Notes: generated by a model from the sequence alone, not told the origin. DNA of 39,208 nt from Chlamydiota bacterium (GCA_013286645.1 JABDFJ010000019.1:1-39208), one strand, 5' to 3'. Positions 16,400 through 25,181 are shown, numbered from the stretch's first letter. Program-made: numbers and translations.

Positions 16400-18142
16400 A
16401 TGAGTTCGGGATTAGCTATTCGAGGAGTGGCATCGCCACAACCGCTAGATCATGATTCGCAGGAACTGACACAGCCGTATTCTCCAACCGGCTTAATTTC
16501 GCCAGTTGCGCCGCTCGCCCCATTGACACGATCTGTATCAACTTCAGCCCAAGGAGCGCTTAGCAGGCAAAGCTGCTGTTATACACCTTTGAAAACGATC
16601 TCCGAAATTAATCCTAGGCGTGTCAAACTCGACAAAAATGTCCTGATCGCTTTTGACAGTTCTTCTGATAGGCCTCTCTTAACGCGCAGCGCCTCTGAAT
16701 TAATGCAAACAATAGCTGATTGGATCAAGCGCACCCGCCGGCTGTTTATGCTGCAAGTGGATAACGTTACCTTGACAAGTGCCAAACGCAGAAAGGTGGA
16801 AGAAAAGCCCAAACCTTGGGTCATTGAGTTTGAGGATCAGCAAACTTTAGAACTGACCGATTTTCAAAGAAATTTTCTGATGAGACATTCTAGATTCTTT
16901 CAAACACTATGGACAGGGTCTTTTAATGAAGCCGAAAAGAAAACCATTCGCATTGAAGAGCGTGGTAGAGAGGATATTCAACGGGCTGTTAATTTGCTGC
17001 AAAATAGGGCGGCATTAGAAGCGTATTCTTTTGCAGAGATTGACCAACTGGCTGAACTATTGGTGATCGCTTCCTATTTTCAATTTGGAAGCTTAGAAGA
17101 GATATTGCAACAAAAGAGCATGAAATTGATTCAGGCTCATCATGATAAGTTTCCTCTAGAGGCCTTTGAAAAAGCAATCAAGCTGCATCAGTTTGCGAAG
17201 ATGTCTGGATACAACCACTGGAAAGATGAACTTGAATTCCTTTTAGCTAGATATCTTAAAGATACTCTAAATGATACTGAGGACACTGGAAAGTCTGCAT
17301 TTATCGCTGGAGTTGATGCCATGAGGCAGCTGAATATCGAAAATATGGATCTCTCTTCCTCGCTGATCCATGACACCCTTTTAAAATATGTATGCGAGTC
17401 GTTACCAACCATCCAAAGACTAGATATAAGCAGCTGTCAGCACCTAACACCAAATTGCTTGGATTCCCTGCCACTTTTACCGTCATTACAGCAGCTCAAT
17501 TTAAGCTTTTGGCGCCAACACAAACTCACTGCGAATGATATCCTCAAACTAGCTGCTTTGCCGCTAACCGAACTAAAGCTCAATCGCTGTTATCTATCTG
17601 CAGGAGGTTTCGAAGCACTTCACCAATTGCCCAATCTCTCATCCCTAGCTTTAGGTGGGTGTCCATCCTTTGACCGCGCTGCCTTAACAACTGTGGCAGC
17701 GCTTAAGCGTGTAAAGCGCTTAGATCTCAGTTTCACACACCTTTCTGATCAAGATTTGGAACAGCTGAACAGGATGCCGCCCTTAGAGTATTTGTGTTTA
17801 AGTCAGTGCAATGGCATTACAGGTGCCGGACTGGCTAAAATAGCTACTTTAGTGCCTCTGCTTTATGAAATGGATCTATCAGACTGCACAGGGATACAAG
17901 AAAGTGATTTAACCCCGCTCGCAAACCTTGATCATCTGGGCATCTTGATCCTAGATCAAAATGTGTCTCTCACAGGAGATCACTTGGTATATCTTATTTG
18001 TGAAAAAGGAGGCTTTGCTAAGCTCAACACGCTAAAAATGTCTTTTTGCCCGCAACTCAATCATGCCTGCTTGCTGCGTCTTGGTAAAAAACGATTCACA
18101 CATAGTTCTAATCTGTTTTATGACTATGTTTTTAAGCGCTAG
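16400..18142 (+). CDS. BTB-domain and leucine-rich-repeat protein, putative ubiquitin-system effector
   Basis: The 580-residue protein starts with about 75 Ser/Pro/Leu-rich disordered residues. A BTB/POZ-like domain follows (about 140-240; FQRNFLMRHSRFFQTLWTGSFNEAEKKTIRI fits the family's core), then a helical linker and about eight cysteine-type LRRs (335-560, with repeats such as LQQLNLSFW, LDLSFTHLSDQDL, LCLSQCNGITGAGL). BTB proteins serve as adaptors for eukaryotic Cul3 ubiquitin ligases; environmental chlamydiae have expanded families of F-box and BTB proteins with LRRs. This argues for injection into the host. AAAAGG precedes the ATG. The stop overlaps the convergent comM gene by 4 bp. 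Confidence 0.8.
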   Translation: MSSGLAIRGVASPQPLDHDSQELTQPYSPTGLISPVAPLAPLTRSVSTSAQGALSRQSCCYTPLKTISEINPRRVKLDKNVLIAFDSSSDRPLLTRSASELMQTIADWIKRTRRLFMLQVDNVTLTSAKRRKVEEKPKPWVIEFEDQQTLELTDFQRNFLMRHSRFFQTLWTGSFNEAEKKTIRIEERGREDIQRAVNLLQNRAALEAYSFAEIDQLAELLVIASYFQFGSLEEILQQKSMKLIQAHHDKFPLEAFEKAIKLHQFAKMSGYNHWKDELEFLLARYLKDTLNDTEDTGKSAFIAGVDAMRQLNIENMDLSSSLIHDTLLKYVCESLPTIQRLDISSCQHLTPNCLDSLPLLPSLQQLNLSFWRQHKLTANDILKLAALPLTELKLNRCYLSAGGFEALHQLPNLSSLALGGCPSFDRAALTTVAALKRVKRLDLSFTHLSDQDLEQLNRMPPLEYLCLSQCNGITGAGLAKIATLVPLLYEMDLSDCTGIQESDLTPLANLDHLGILILDQNVSLTGDHLVYLICEKGGFAKLNTLKMSFCPQLNHACLLRLGKKRFTHSSNLFYDYVFKR

Positions 18143-19647
18143 CGGAAAGAGACAGCTTCCATGAGGTGCTCTTTCAGTAGGCTTGGATGACCTGCTAGAT
18201 CGGCAATAGTTAATGAAACACGCAATAGGCGGTCGCAGGCACGTGCAGACATACCCAAGACATCTATGGCTTGGCGCAACACCTCTTGGCAATCGTGCGT
18301 GAGTTTACAATGCTCTCGTAGATCCCGCGATGACATCTGCGAATTTGTTTTGCACTTGCCAAAACGCTGATGCTGCCGCCTTCTCGCCGCTTTGACCCTT
18401 TCGCGCACAGTGGCAGATGTCTCAGACGTCTCTGTTTGCGTGAGGTCGCGATAGCGCAAAGCTGGCACGTCGATATGCATGTCTATGCGGTCCCACAGGG
18501 GACCTGAGATCTTACCCCGATAGCGGTCGATCTGAAGTTGGGTATCCTTACATGGCTTATCGGGATGTCCTAAGTAGCCGCAAGGGCATGGATTCATGGC
18601 GGCCACACAGATGAAATCGCTCGGGAAGGTGAAGTTGCCTTGTGCTCGGCTAATGGTGACCTTGCGATCTTCCAGCGGTTGACGCAACACTTCTAGTACC
18701 GTGCGCGAGAACTCAGGGAGTTCGTCAAGGAAGAGAATTCCATGATGCGCCAGTGACACCTCGCCTGGACGCGGCATTGCACCACCACCGATAAGTCCTG
18801 CATAGCTGACAGTATGGTGGGGGGAGCGGAAGGGGCGATGGGTGACTAAGCTTTGTCCTTCGGTAAGCAAGCCGCCAATCGAATGAATTTTGGTAATTTC
18901 CAGTGCTTCCTCGACAGTCAATTCAGGCATAATGCCGCCCAAGGCTTTGGCCAACATGGTTTTGCCCGAACCTGGGGGGCCCGAAAGGATGATATTGTGA
19001 TTGCCAGCAGCTGTGATCTCCATGGCCCGTTTGACGTGGGCTTGTCCTTTTATATCTGAAAAGTCGATGATGGGTGGGACCATGCTGAAGATATCATTCG
19101 ATAGGTGCGTAGCCAGGGGCTGAATGCTTGTCGGATTTTGGAGGAATGCAACCGCTTCTTTGAGGTGCTTGATAGGGATCACTTCGATGCCAGGGAGGGC
19201 GGCAGCCTCTTTGGCATTGGCAGCGGGCAGCAAGATCCCCTTTTTACCAAGCCCTTTGGCGAACATCGCACTTGCAAGCGCACCTTGGATGGGGCGTAGT
19301 TCACCGCTTAAGCCTAGTTCTCCCACCACGAGATAATCGTCATGCACGCGCGTTTCGATGGTGTGCAATGCTCGAAGTAAGCCAAGTGCTATAGGCAGGT
19401 CGTATAGTGCTCCCTCTTTTTTCAAATCTCCAGGGGCTAAGTTTACCGTACAGGCGACCCCAAAGGCCGAGTAGCCAGAATTTTTGATGGCGGTGAGCAC
19501 GCGATCTTTAGATTCTCTCACGCCAGTATCGGGGAGGCCGACGATGACTAAGTAGGGTTTATCGGCACGGATCGCATCGACTTCGACTTCGACCAGCTGG
19601 ACATCTAACCCCAAAAAGGCTACAGAATGCATACGAGAAAGAGACAT
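18139..19647 (-). CDS. comM: ComM/YifB family Mg-chelatase-like AAA+ ATPase
   Basis: The 502-residue protein shows the three-part ComM layout. First is an N-terminal Lon-protease-like fold (about 15-170). Next is an AAA+ core with Walker A GPPGSGKT at 223-230, Walker B GILFLDELPEF, and a PCPCGYLGHPDKPC cysteine cluster. Last is a C-terminal Mg-chelatase domain ending in the sensor helix SARACDRLLRVSLTIADL. ComM is a hexameric helicase that extends branch migration during natural transformation. I start at ATG 19645-19647, not at the TTG two codons earlier. It is a single gene, divergent from the small membrane protein at 19727. Confidence 0.9.
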   Translation of the reverse strand: MSLSRMHSVAFLGLDVQLVEVEVDAIRADKPYLVIVGLPDTGVRESKDRVLTAIKNSGYSAFGVACTVNLAPGDLKKEGALYDLPIALGLLRALHTIETRVHDDYLVVGELGLSGELRPIQGALASAMFAKGLGKKGILLPAANAKEAAALPGIEVIPIKHLKEAVAFLQNPTSIQPLATHLSNDIFSMVPPIIDFSDIKGQAHVKRAMEITAAGNHNIILSGPPGSGKTMLAKALGGIMPELTVEEALEITKIHSIGGLLTEGQSLVTHRPFRSPHHTVSYAGLIGGGAMPRPGEVSLAHHGILFLDELPEFSRTVLEVLRQPLEDRKVTISRAQGNFTFPSDFICVAAMNPCPCGYLGHPDKPCKDTQLQIDRYRGKISGPLWDRIDMHIDVPALRYRDLTQTETSETSATVRERVKAARRRQHQRFGKCKTNSQMSSRDLREHCKLTHDCQEVLRQAIDVLGMSARACDRLLRVSLTIADLAGHPSLLKEHLMEAVSFR

Positions 19648-19726
19648 ACTCAATCGCCAATATATTGTAATTTATTTGATAATGTATACACTTTGGTCAT
19701 TTACTAGTTAACAATTTTAAGGAGAA

Positions 19727-20008
19727 ATGATGAGAAAGCAAATTACCCGTGTGTCGATTTATCAATCGAGTAAGATCATGGCGATCTTAGCTTGTATCAT
19801 ATCGGCTTTGTATGCAATTCCATTGGGCATTTATGAACTGGTGAACCATAACAATGACACAGCCATTGCGCTCTTTTTGCAACCATTGATTCACTTTGTG
19901 GTGAGCTTTTTAACTTCGATCATTGCATTTTTCATCTACAATCAGGTGACGAAGGTGTTTGGTGGTCTGGAAATTGAAACCAATGAAGGCGCCGAACACC
20001 TTAAGTAA
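19727..20008 (+). CDS. Small two-helix membrane protein
   Basis: The 93-residue product has two hydrophobic helices (about 16-36 and 45-70) separated by a polar NHNND loop, and a C-terminal motif YNQVTKVFGGLEIET like that seen in DUF3566-type small membrane proteins. AAGGAG precedes tandem ATG codons at 19727 and 19730; the second has better spacing. The role is unknown. The inverted repeat P7 follows. Confidence 0.65.
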   Translation: MMRKQITRVSIYQSSKIMAILACIISALYAIPLGIYELVNHNNDTAIALFLQPLIHFVVSFLTSIIAFFIYNQVTKVFGGLEIETNEGAEHLK

Positions 20009-20071
20009 CAACAGAAGTATTTTGGAATTATTGCTGTAGTTCGAGCTTATTTGCATTGTTCTTGAAGATTA

Positions 20072-20332
20072 TGCGAAAGTCCGCAGCGATAGCGAAGGAC
20101 GCCTGAACATAGCCCATAGCGACCAACGGGAGCTGTGGGGAACTTGTAAGAAACATAGAGCTCGGAGCGATAGCGGAGAGCGATTGACTTGATCCGGCTC
20201 ACAAACTTACAGTCGCTCTCCGCTATCGCTCCGAGCTCTATGTTCTTCTTGCTACCCATAGTTCCCTCGCTAATCGCTCAGTCACTATGGGCTATGTTCA
20301 AGCGTCCTACGCTATCGCTACGGACTTACGCG
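20072..20332. repeat. Nested inverted repeat P7, second copy of the P1 inner element
   Basis: It shares with 1421-1670 the blocks TGCGAAAGTCCGCAGCGAT, GGACGCCTGAA, ATAGCCCATAGCGACC and GAGCTCGGAGCGATAGCGG, in the same order and mirrored in the right arm. The centre and some arm segments differ, and arm mismatches are compensated less well on the right. Like P1 it separates convergent genes (20008 + and 20355 -) and could terminate both. It lacks the outer AATAACAGGATG shell of P1. Confidence 0.92.
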
Positions 20333-20354
20333 CTGACATTTATCCTACACAGTT

Positions 20355-21623
20355 CTATTCGATGGAAATGACGAAATAGGCTGGGAAGGCGAAGTTGTTG
20401 TTTGGACGGGGCACCGCATAGAGCGTGACCTCTTGTCCAATGCGATCTTGCAAATTGATCAGCGTGCTATATAAAAACGCAGTTGGCTGCTGATTCGCTT
20501 GGCTCATCAACACATAGTCGCCAGGCTTATTTTTAATGACGCGCGGATACAACTCCACAATGCCTGTGATAGGAATTGCCTTTTGACGTTGATCAGCATA
20601 GAAATCATCCATTGTGCCTTGGTTGTTTTCCGCTGCCCATGTTTGGTAGATTTGCTGTTCTGCTGGCAGCCAAGCGCTCATTTTGTTGTTGATGCCCGAT
20701 TGGTTGGCTGTCGAGATAGCAACACCACCTTTGCCTGAACGTTCACGTTGTAGCTGCTGTTCAAGCTGGGATAGCTTCTGTTGCTGCGCTTTCAATTGTT
20801 CGCTGTACTGCTGATGCCCCATTTTGGCTTGTGCTTCTAGATAAGGGATCTTCTTTTGTAAATAATCGTCTTGTAGCTTGGTGGTCAGCTCACGTGCGCG
20901 GGCGGCTTGCTCAGGGAAGTCGGAATAATTGTTAATGACTTTGTTGTAGTTGGCATAAATGGTGTCTAGATTGATGTTTGGGAAGTCCTTTTGCATCTCA
21001 TTTTGACTTTCGATGTATGTCGAATTGAGCAAGAAGTTGACTTCATCGCGTCTTCTTTCAATCTTTGCCAACTCTGAGGCATTGCCAAGCTTTTCTACGA
21101 AGTCTTTAGCGATGTAAAAGCGTGAGGAGGCTGGTGGTGCAATTTCTAGCCATTTGTTGTTAAGAGCACTAACAGTACCTGTGACACGCTCTCCTCCATT
21201 CAGCTGCGCCAATACAGGGGCATCGACGTCTGGTTCTAAACGCACGTTGACGCGACTGCCTTCCACGACACCATCTAAAATATAGGTGCGGAAAACGTAG
21301 CCTTTGGTATCTGCAGGAGGTTTAATCGCATAAAAGTCATCGGCTTCATCGACGACGATGAACATCTCACCTTTATTGAGTTCTTTGACGATTGGGCTAT
21401 CGAGACGTGGTTGTAAGCGTACACGCACCTTGCTTTTCACGACTCTCCCCGTAAAGGCTTGAAAAGCGTTAGAAGATGCTTTTGCTTTGGTGCTTTGTGG
21501 CAGTGGTTTAGCATCTTCCACTAAAAATGGCGGTGAAGGGTCGTCAGAGGCGTCGGCCAAGCATAATGTTGTCTGTAGTAATAGTGTCAAACTCGTTAAT
21601 AAAAAAACTGTGGGTTTACGCAT
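20355..21623 (-). CDS. Exported SH3b-domain protein
   Basis: The 422-residue protein has a Sec signal (about 1-23, LTLLLQTTLCLADA). Two bacterial SH3 domains follow (about 57-117 and 117-175; VRVRLQPRLDSPIVKEL and VNVRLEPDVDAPVLAQL are the paired first strands), then a Gln-rich coiled coil (about 215-300), and a C-terminal beta-rich domain (GIVELYPRVIKNKPGDYVL). SH3b domains usually bind cell-wall peptides or proteins, so it probably acts in the periplasm. AGGAG precedes the ATG. Similar tandem-SH3b envelope proteins occur across chlamydiae. Downstream, on the minus strand, is element P7. Confidence 0.78.
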   Translation of the reverse strand: MRKPTVFLLTSLTLLLQTTLCLADASDDPSPPFLVEDAKPLPQSTKAKASSNAFQAFTGRVVKSKVRVRLQPRLDSPIVKELNKGEMFIVVDEADDFYAIKPPADTKGYVFRTYILDGVVEGSRVNVRLEPDVDAPVLAQLNGGERVTGTVSALNNKWLEIAPPASSRFYIAKDFVEKLGNASELAKIERRRDEVNFLLNSTYIESQNEMQKDFPNINLDTIYANYNKVINNYSDFPEQAARARELTTKLQDDYLQKKIPYLEAQAKMGHQQYSEQLKAQQQKLSQLEQQLQRERSGKGGVAISTANQSGINNKMSAWLPAEQQIYQTWAAENNQGTMDDFYADQRQKAIPITGIVELYPRVIKNKPGDYVLMSQANQQPTAFLYSTLINLQDRIGQEVTLYAVPRPNNNFAFPAYFVISIE

Positions 21624-21723
21624 GGTAAAACTCCTGAAAAATTATGGGGTGTTTTAGATTAGGATTATTAGACCCGTGATTCTACTGCCTTGCTTGGTTT
21701 TATGACAAGCAATCAATTGCTTC

Positions 21724-21850
21724 AACAGTAATTCTCACTAGAAAAACCCGTGCCCTTAAAGGACGAAAAGGACCTAAACGACCTAAAGGACCTAAACGAC
21801 TTTGCATCATTACGTCTAGTTCGTCCTTTAGGTCCTTTTCGTCCTTTATG
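21724..21850. repeat. Inverted repeat P8 with 9-nt periodic arms
   Basis: The left arm 21756-21800 carries GGACCTAAACGACCTAAA units, and the right arm 21822-21849 pairs with it. Its flank (CAGTAATTCTCACTAGAAAAA then CCGTGCCC), arms and loop (TTGCATCATTACGTCTAG) match element P3 at 7484-7612. It follows the Cys-cluster gene on the minus strand and may terminate it. Confidence 0.88.
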
Positions 21851-21857
21851 AACTTGG

Positions 21858-22619
21858 TTACGATTTAAGCACGGCTAGGATGTGTTCGCATCCTTGATTG
21901 CCGCAGGTGCATCCGACGGGATGTCCTAGATAAACGCTATAGCGTTCTTGGGTATCCAAACGGTTGGTGACGGAGTAGAGTTTGTCACCGGTTTGGTTGA
22001 TTTCCCACTGCTGAAAGGAAAGGTCTTTGTCGCTCACTTCATCTTCTTCTAGCTGTGGGCTATCTACCTTGGCGGTTACTGGAGTTTCTTCTGGGTGATC
22101 GAATGCTTGATGGATGGCTCTTGCAATCTGACAGTGGGGGCAGTTGCAGTGCGGCTCTGGCTTGGGCATATTTTGGATGTCGCCAGGCGCCACAATTTTT
22201 GCCACAGAAGCGATTTTGTTTAAGATTTCTTTAGGCATATTTGGGGAGTTGGCTTGCGCCATATTGTGCTGCATGGCAGATGTGAGTGACTCCATCGAAT
22301 CAAACGCAAAGCGGATAGATGCTGTCCCTTCTGCTTCTCCAAAAGGCGCACCGGCAATATTGTTTGGAAGGGGAGAAGCTTGAAAAAGCTGGAAGGGAAT
22401 CGGACGTTCCTGCGGTTTAGTAGGGTGTTCTTCTAGGTAAGTAGCATAGGCGGTAAAGATCGCATCGCGATCTGCTGTGGAGAGTCCTGGAATTGAAATG
22501 GTGCTACCATCAATTAATGAGACGATGAGGTCTGTTTCTTTGAGGTAGATGGCGCTTACTTGTGTCCAGCTCGTTGACAGATGAGGGGGGATGTGGAGGA
22601 TTTTCGAAGTTATTTTCAT
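21858..22619 (-). CDS. Cys-cluster protein with C-terminal SWIM-like zinc motif
   Basis: The 253-residue protein ends in CTCGNQGCEH, a CxCx4CxH pattern as in SWIM zinc fingers. A second metal-site candidate, HCNCPHCQIARAIH, lies near residues 157-170, followed by an acidic linker (EEDEVSDKD). The first 75 residues look like a small mixed fold. SWIM motifs bind DNA or proteins in many regulators and helicase partners; here the motif stands without an enzyme domain. AGGAG precedes the ATG. The N-terminal part and the family are not recognised beyond the metal motifs. Confidence 0.7.
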   Translation of the reverse strand: MKITSKILHIPPHLSTSWTQVSAIYLKETDLIVSLIDGSTISIPGLSTADRDAIFTAYATYLEEHPTKPQERPIPFQLFQASPLPNNIAGAPFGEAEGTASIRFAFDSMESLTSAMQHNMAQANSPNMPKEILNKIASVAKIVAPGDIQNMPKPEPHCNCPHCQIARAIHQAFDHPEETPVTAKVDSPQLEEDEVSDKDLSFQQWEINQTGDKLYSVTNRLDTQERYSVYLGHPVGCTCGNQGCEHILAVLKS

Positions 22620-22701
22620 GCACTACTCCTTTTTTGCCATCGATGCATAATGGCATATTGCCTGTACTATCCCTTAATATAACACAGCGAGCTAGAAAAG
22701 T

Positions 22702-22742
22702 CAAGAGATTAGCAGTTGTCTTAATCAAGTGCTAATCTCTTG
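22702..22742 (-). terminator. Hairpin terminator of the ankyrin-like gene
   Basis: AAGAGATTAGCA (22703-22714) and TGCTAATCTCTT (22730-22741) form a perfect 12-bp stem, 13 bp with the flanking C-G pair, closed by a 15-nt loop. It begins about 23 nt after the stop of the minus-strand gene at 22765. On that strand a short T-run (ACTTTTC) follows. Confidence 0.7.
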
Positions 22743-22764
22743 CTGCTAGTCATTAACAAGGTGC

Positions 22765-23493
22765 TTAAGTAGCGTCTGTGAATCTTAATGCTAACTCGTT
22801 GTTTTCAAAAACTACATGAGCTCTCTGGGAAAACTTTGCGCATGTGCGACCTTGAACGAATTCTGTAGTATATCTCTCGAGAGAATCTGTGGAATAGTCT
22901 TGGTTTTTAATTTGCGCAAGGCGGGCAGCAATTGTTTTGTGTCCTAACAGCAGAGCTAAAGCCAGTGGGGTACCAGCGTCATAGCCCCCCCACTCACGAC
23001 AGTTTCGAGCTGGAGATATATATTGGTCAAGGTCATAGGATTTATTATAATATAAAATTTTATTCAAACTTGCGCCCTGTCGAATACACTGTTCAACCCC
23101 GGCTTTATCATTCAAAAGAATGGCGATACCCATTTTGTGGGTCATATTCCAGCGCCAGGTGGATGAAAGGCCTGTGACCATTGATTGGTGATCGATCTTA
23201 AGTGGCTTGTCTTTGATTAATTGATTGTAAACGAGAAATTCCGTAGTGGAAGCGACTTTTTTAAGCCCGATTGAGGTTAAGTGTTTGTTAAAGCTATTTC
23301 TATTGGCTTTATAAAGAACGCCATCGATTTCAACGTTTATAATTTTATTAAATAGGCACCCGAAGAATTTACTCAGCGAATTTGTATGGAGACGAATACT
23401 AGTCCCCATTTTCTGCGCCCCGTCGCCATAACCTAAGTGTAAACGATCATAAATAGTATGATCTCCACTTTCGATAATGGTAGTAATTGTCAT
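22765..23493 (-). CDS. Ankyrin-repeat-like protein, candidate effector
   Basis: The 242-residue protein contains two ankyrin-like segments, MGIAILLNDKAGVEQCIRQG and TPLALALLLGHKTIAARLAQ (about residues 121-195), separated by a loop. The first 110 residues are not recognised, though LHTNSLSKFFGCLF is hydrophobic. Ankyrin repeats mediate protein-protein contacts and are common in secreted proteins of intracellular bacteria. AAGGAG precedes the ATG, and the DNA upstream is very AT-rich. The number of repeats is small, so the assignment is tentative. Confidence 0.6.
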   Translation of the reverse strand: MTITTIIESGDHTIYDRLHLGYGDGAQKMGTSIRLHTNSLSKFFGCLFNKIINVEIDGVLYKANRNSFNKHLTSIGLKKVASTTEFLVYNQLIKDKPLKIDHQSMVTGLSSTWRWNMTHKMGIAILLNDKAGVEQCIRQGASLNKILYYNKSYDLDQYISPARNCREWGGYDAGTPLALALLLGHKTIAARLAQIKNQDYSTDSLERYTTEFVQGRTCAKFSQRAHVVFENNELALRFTDAT

Positions 23494-23610
23494 GATAAAC
23501 TCCTTTTAATTAACTAATTAAAATTTATATTATAGTTAAATGTTTATTTAAAATCAAATTTTTATTTAACTTTTCGTTTATGTTGTTTTTTTAAAATGTA
23601 ACAAAAGAGA

Positions 23611-23722
23611 ATGGCCTGAACGGACTGAATGGACGGCATGGACATAATGGACATGTAAATTGTTGCTTTGCGTCCATGCAGTCCATGTCGTCCATGCAGT
23701 CCATCACGTCCATTAGTCCATT
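23611..23722. repeat. Inverted repeat P9 with 9-nt periodic arms (divergent region)
   Basis: Left arm 23611-23655 and right arm 23671-23722 are chains of ATGGAC-N3 units (GACTGAATG, GACGGCATG, GACATAATG; reverse CAGTCCATG, TCGTCCATG). Pairing is imperfect but the periodicity allows several registers. It lies between the divergent ankyrin-like gene (-) and phoH (+), so it terminates neither. The remaining 23494-23835 gap is AT-rich leader DNA. Confidence 0.85.
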
Positions 23723-23835
23723 TCACTTATGATTTTTTTTCTAACAAACTGCGCATCTAGACTTTTCTTCTTTGCGCTTTTTTTCATGTCGCGTTATAAG
23801 ATCTAATTTTAAATCAACATTTTGAGGATCGCAAC

Positions 23836-25134
23836 GTGACTAAAAAAACTTTTGTGCTCGATACCAATGTGTTACTCCATGATCCTGAAGCGCTCATCAA
23901 ATTTCCACGCCATCATGTGGTCATTCCAGTGACCGTCTTGGAAGAGTTGGATAAGATGAAACGCTTGCCTAACGATCTGGGCAAAAATTCGCGGGCTGTT
24001 TTCCGCATGTTAGATTCGCTGCACCTGCAGGGGAAAGGCGACTTCAATCATGGTATGCTCCTCGAGAATGGAGCTACAGTGCGCATTCAGCTCGAAATCA
24101 AGACTGATTTCCAATACAACTTTGCGCTGGGAATCAATGACAACCGCATCATTATGGCCGCCTTCTTGCTGCAAGAGCGAGGTGATCAGGTCGTCTTTGT
24201 GTCCAAAGATTTTGCGGCTAGGATCAAAGCTGAAGCCGTGGGCTTGCGTGTGCAAGACTACCAAAATCTTAAATACTCCTATGATGAGATTTATAAAGGC
24301 ATTCGCAAAATCGAAACCAGCAAGCACGATATTGATCTGTTTTATAAAGATGGCACACTCACGATTCCTAATCTAGATTGTCATCCCAATGAATATTGCA
24401 TCGCCACCTCGGCGGAACATTCCTCGGCTGTGGGCAAGTATGATATGGAAAAAAAGAGTGTGGAACCACTCATCAAATTCCCGAATCTATGGGGCATCAA
24501 ACCACGCAACGTTGAGCAGCGCTGTGCGATCGATCTGCTTTTGCGCGATGATATCAAATTGGTGACGCTCATTGGGCAGGCTGGTACAGGTAAAACCTTG
24601 TTAGCGTTAGCTTGTGGCATGCGTAAAGTTTTCGATGAAGGACTCTACTCGCGCATTTTAGTCAGCCGTCCAATTGTGCCCTTGGGAAGAGATATTGGCT
24701 TTATCCCCGGCACCAAAGAAGAAAAGCTATTCAACTGGATGCAGCCGATTTACGATAACTTGGAATTCTTATGCGATTCTTCGGGGAATGAACCTAATGA
24801 AACACTGCGTTGGGTGATGGAAAGCAAAAAAATTGAAATGGAAGCCGTGACCTATATCCGTGGGCGCTCGTTGCCCAAGATGTTTATCATCGTTGACGAA
24901 GCGCAGAACTTGACCCCGCATGAAGTGAAGACCATTATTTCGCGCGCGGGCGAAGGGACGAAAGTCATTTTGACTGGTGATCCAACGCAGATTGATAATC
25001 CCTATTTGGATAAGAATTCTAATGGTTTGACGTATGCGGTAGGAAAGTTCTGTGAGCATAAAATCTATGGACATGTGTTGTTAGAAAAAACGGAACGTTC
25101 TGAATTGGCTGCTCTGGCAGCTGAGATTTTGTAG
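23836..25134 (+). CDS. phoH: PIN domain - PhoH ATPase fusion (PhoH2 type)
   Basis: The 432-residue protein couples an N-terminal PIN ribonuclease domain (about 4-145; acidic residues D9, E36 or E37, D102 in NDNR, D125 in SKDFAAR) with a C-terminal PhoH ATPase (Walker A GQAGTGKT at 247-254; Walker B MFIIVDEAQN). This is the PhoH2 type, reported to act as an RNA helicase-nuclease. The gene starts with GTG at 23836, with GAGGA seven bases before it. It ends 47 bp before the autotransporter gene, which has its own ribosome-binding site, so the two could be co-transcribed. Confidence 0.9.
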   Translation: MTKKTFVLDTNVLLHDPEALIKFPRHHVVIPVTVLEELDKMKRLPNDLGKNSRAVFRMLDSLHLQGKGDFNHGMLLENGATVRIQLEIKTDFQYNFALGINDNRIIMAAFLLQERGDQVVFVSKDFAARIKAEAVGLRVQDYQNLKYSYDEIYKGIRKIETSKHDIDLFYKDGTLTIPNLDCHPNEYCIATSAEHSSAVGKYDMEKKSVEPLIKFPNLWGIKPRNVEQRCAIDLLLRDDIKLVTLIGQAGTGKTLLALACGMRKVFDEGLYSRILVSRPIVPLGRDIGFIPGTKEEKLFNWMQPIYDNLEFLCDSSGNEPNETLRWVMESKKIEMEAVTYIRGRSLPKMFIIVDEAQNLTPHEVKTIISRAGEGTKVILTGDPTQIDNPYLDKNSNGLTYAVGKFCEHKIYGHVLLEKTERSELAALAAEIL

Positions 25135-25181
25135 GTAATGACCTCGTTAATTTAGCTAAGATGACAAAAAGGGATTAATCT

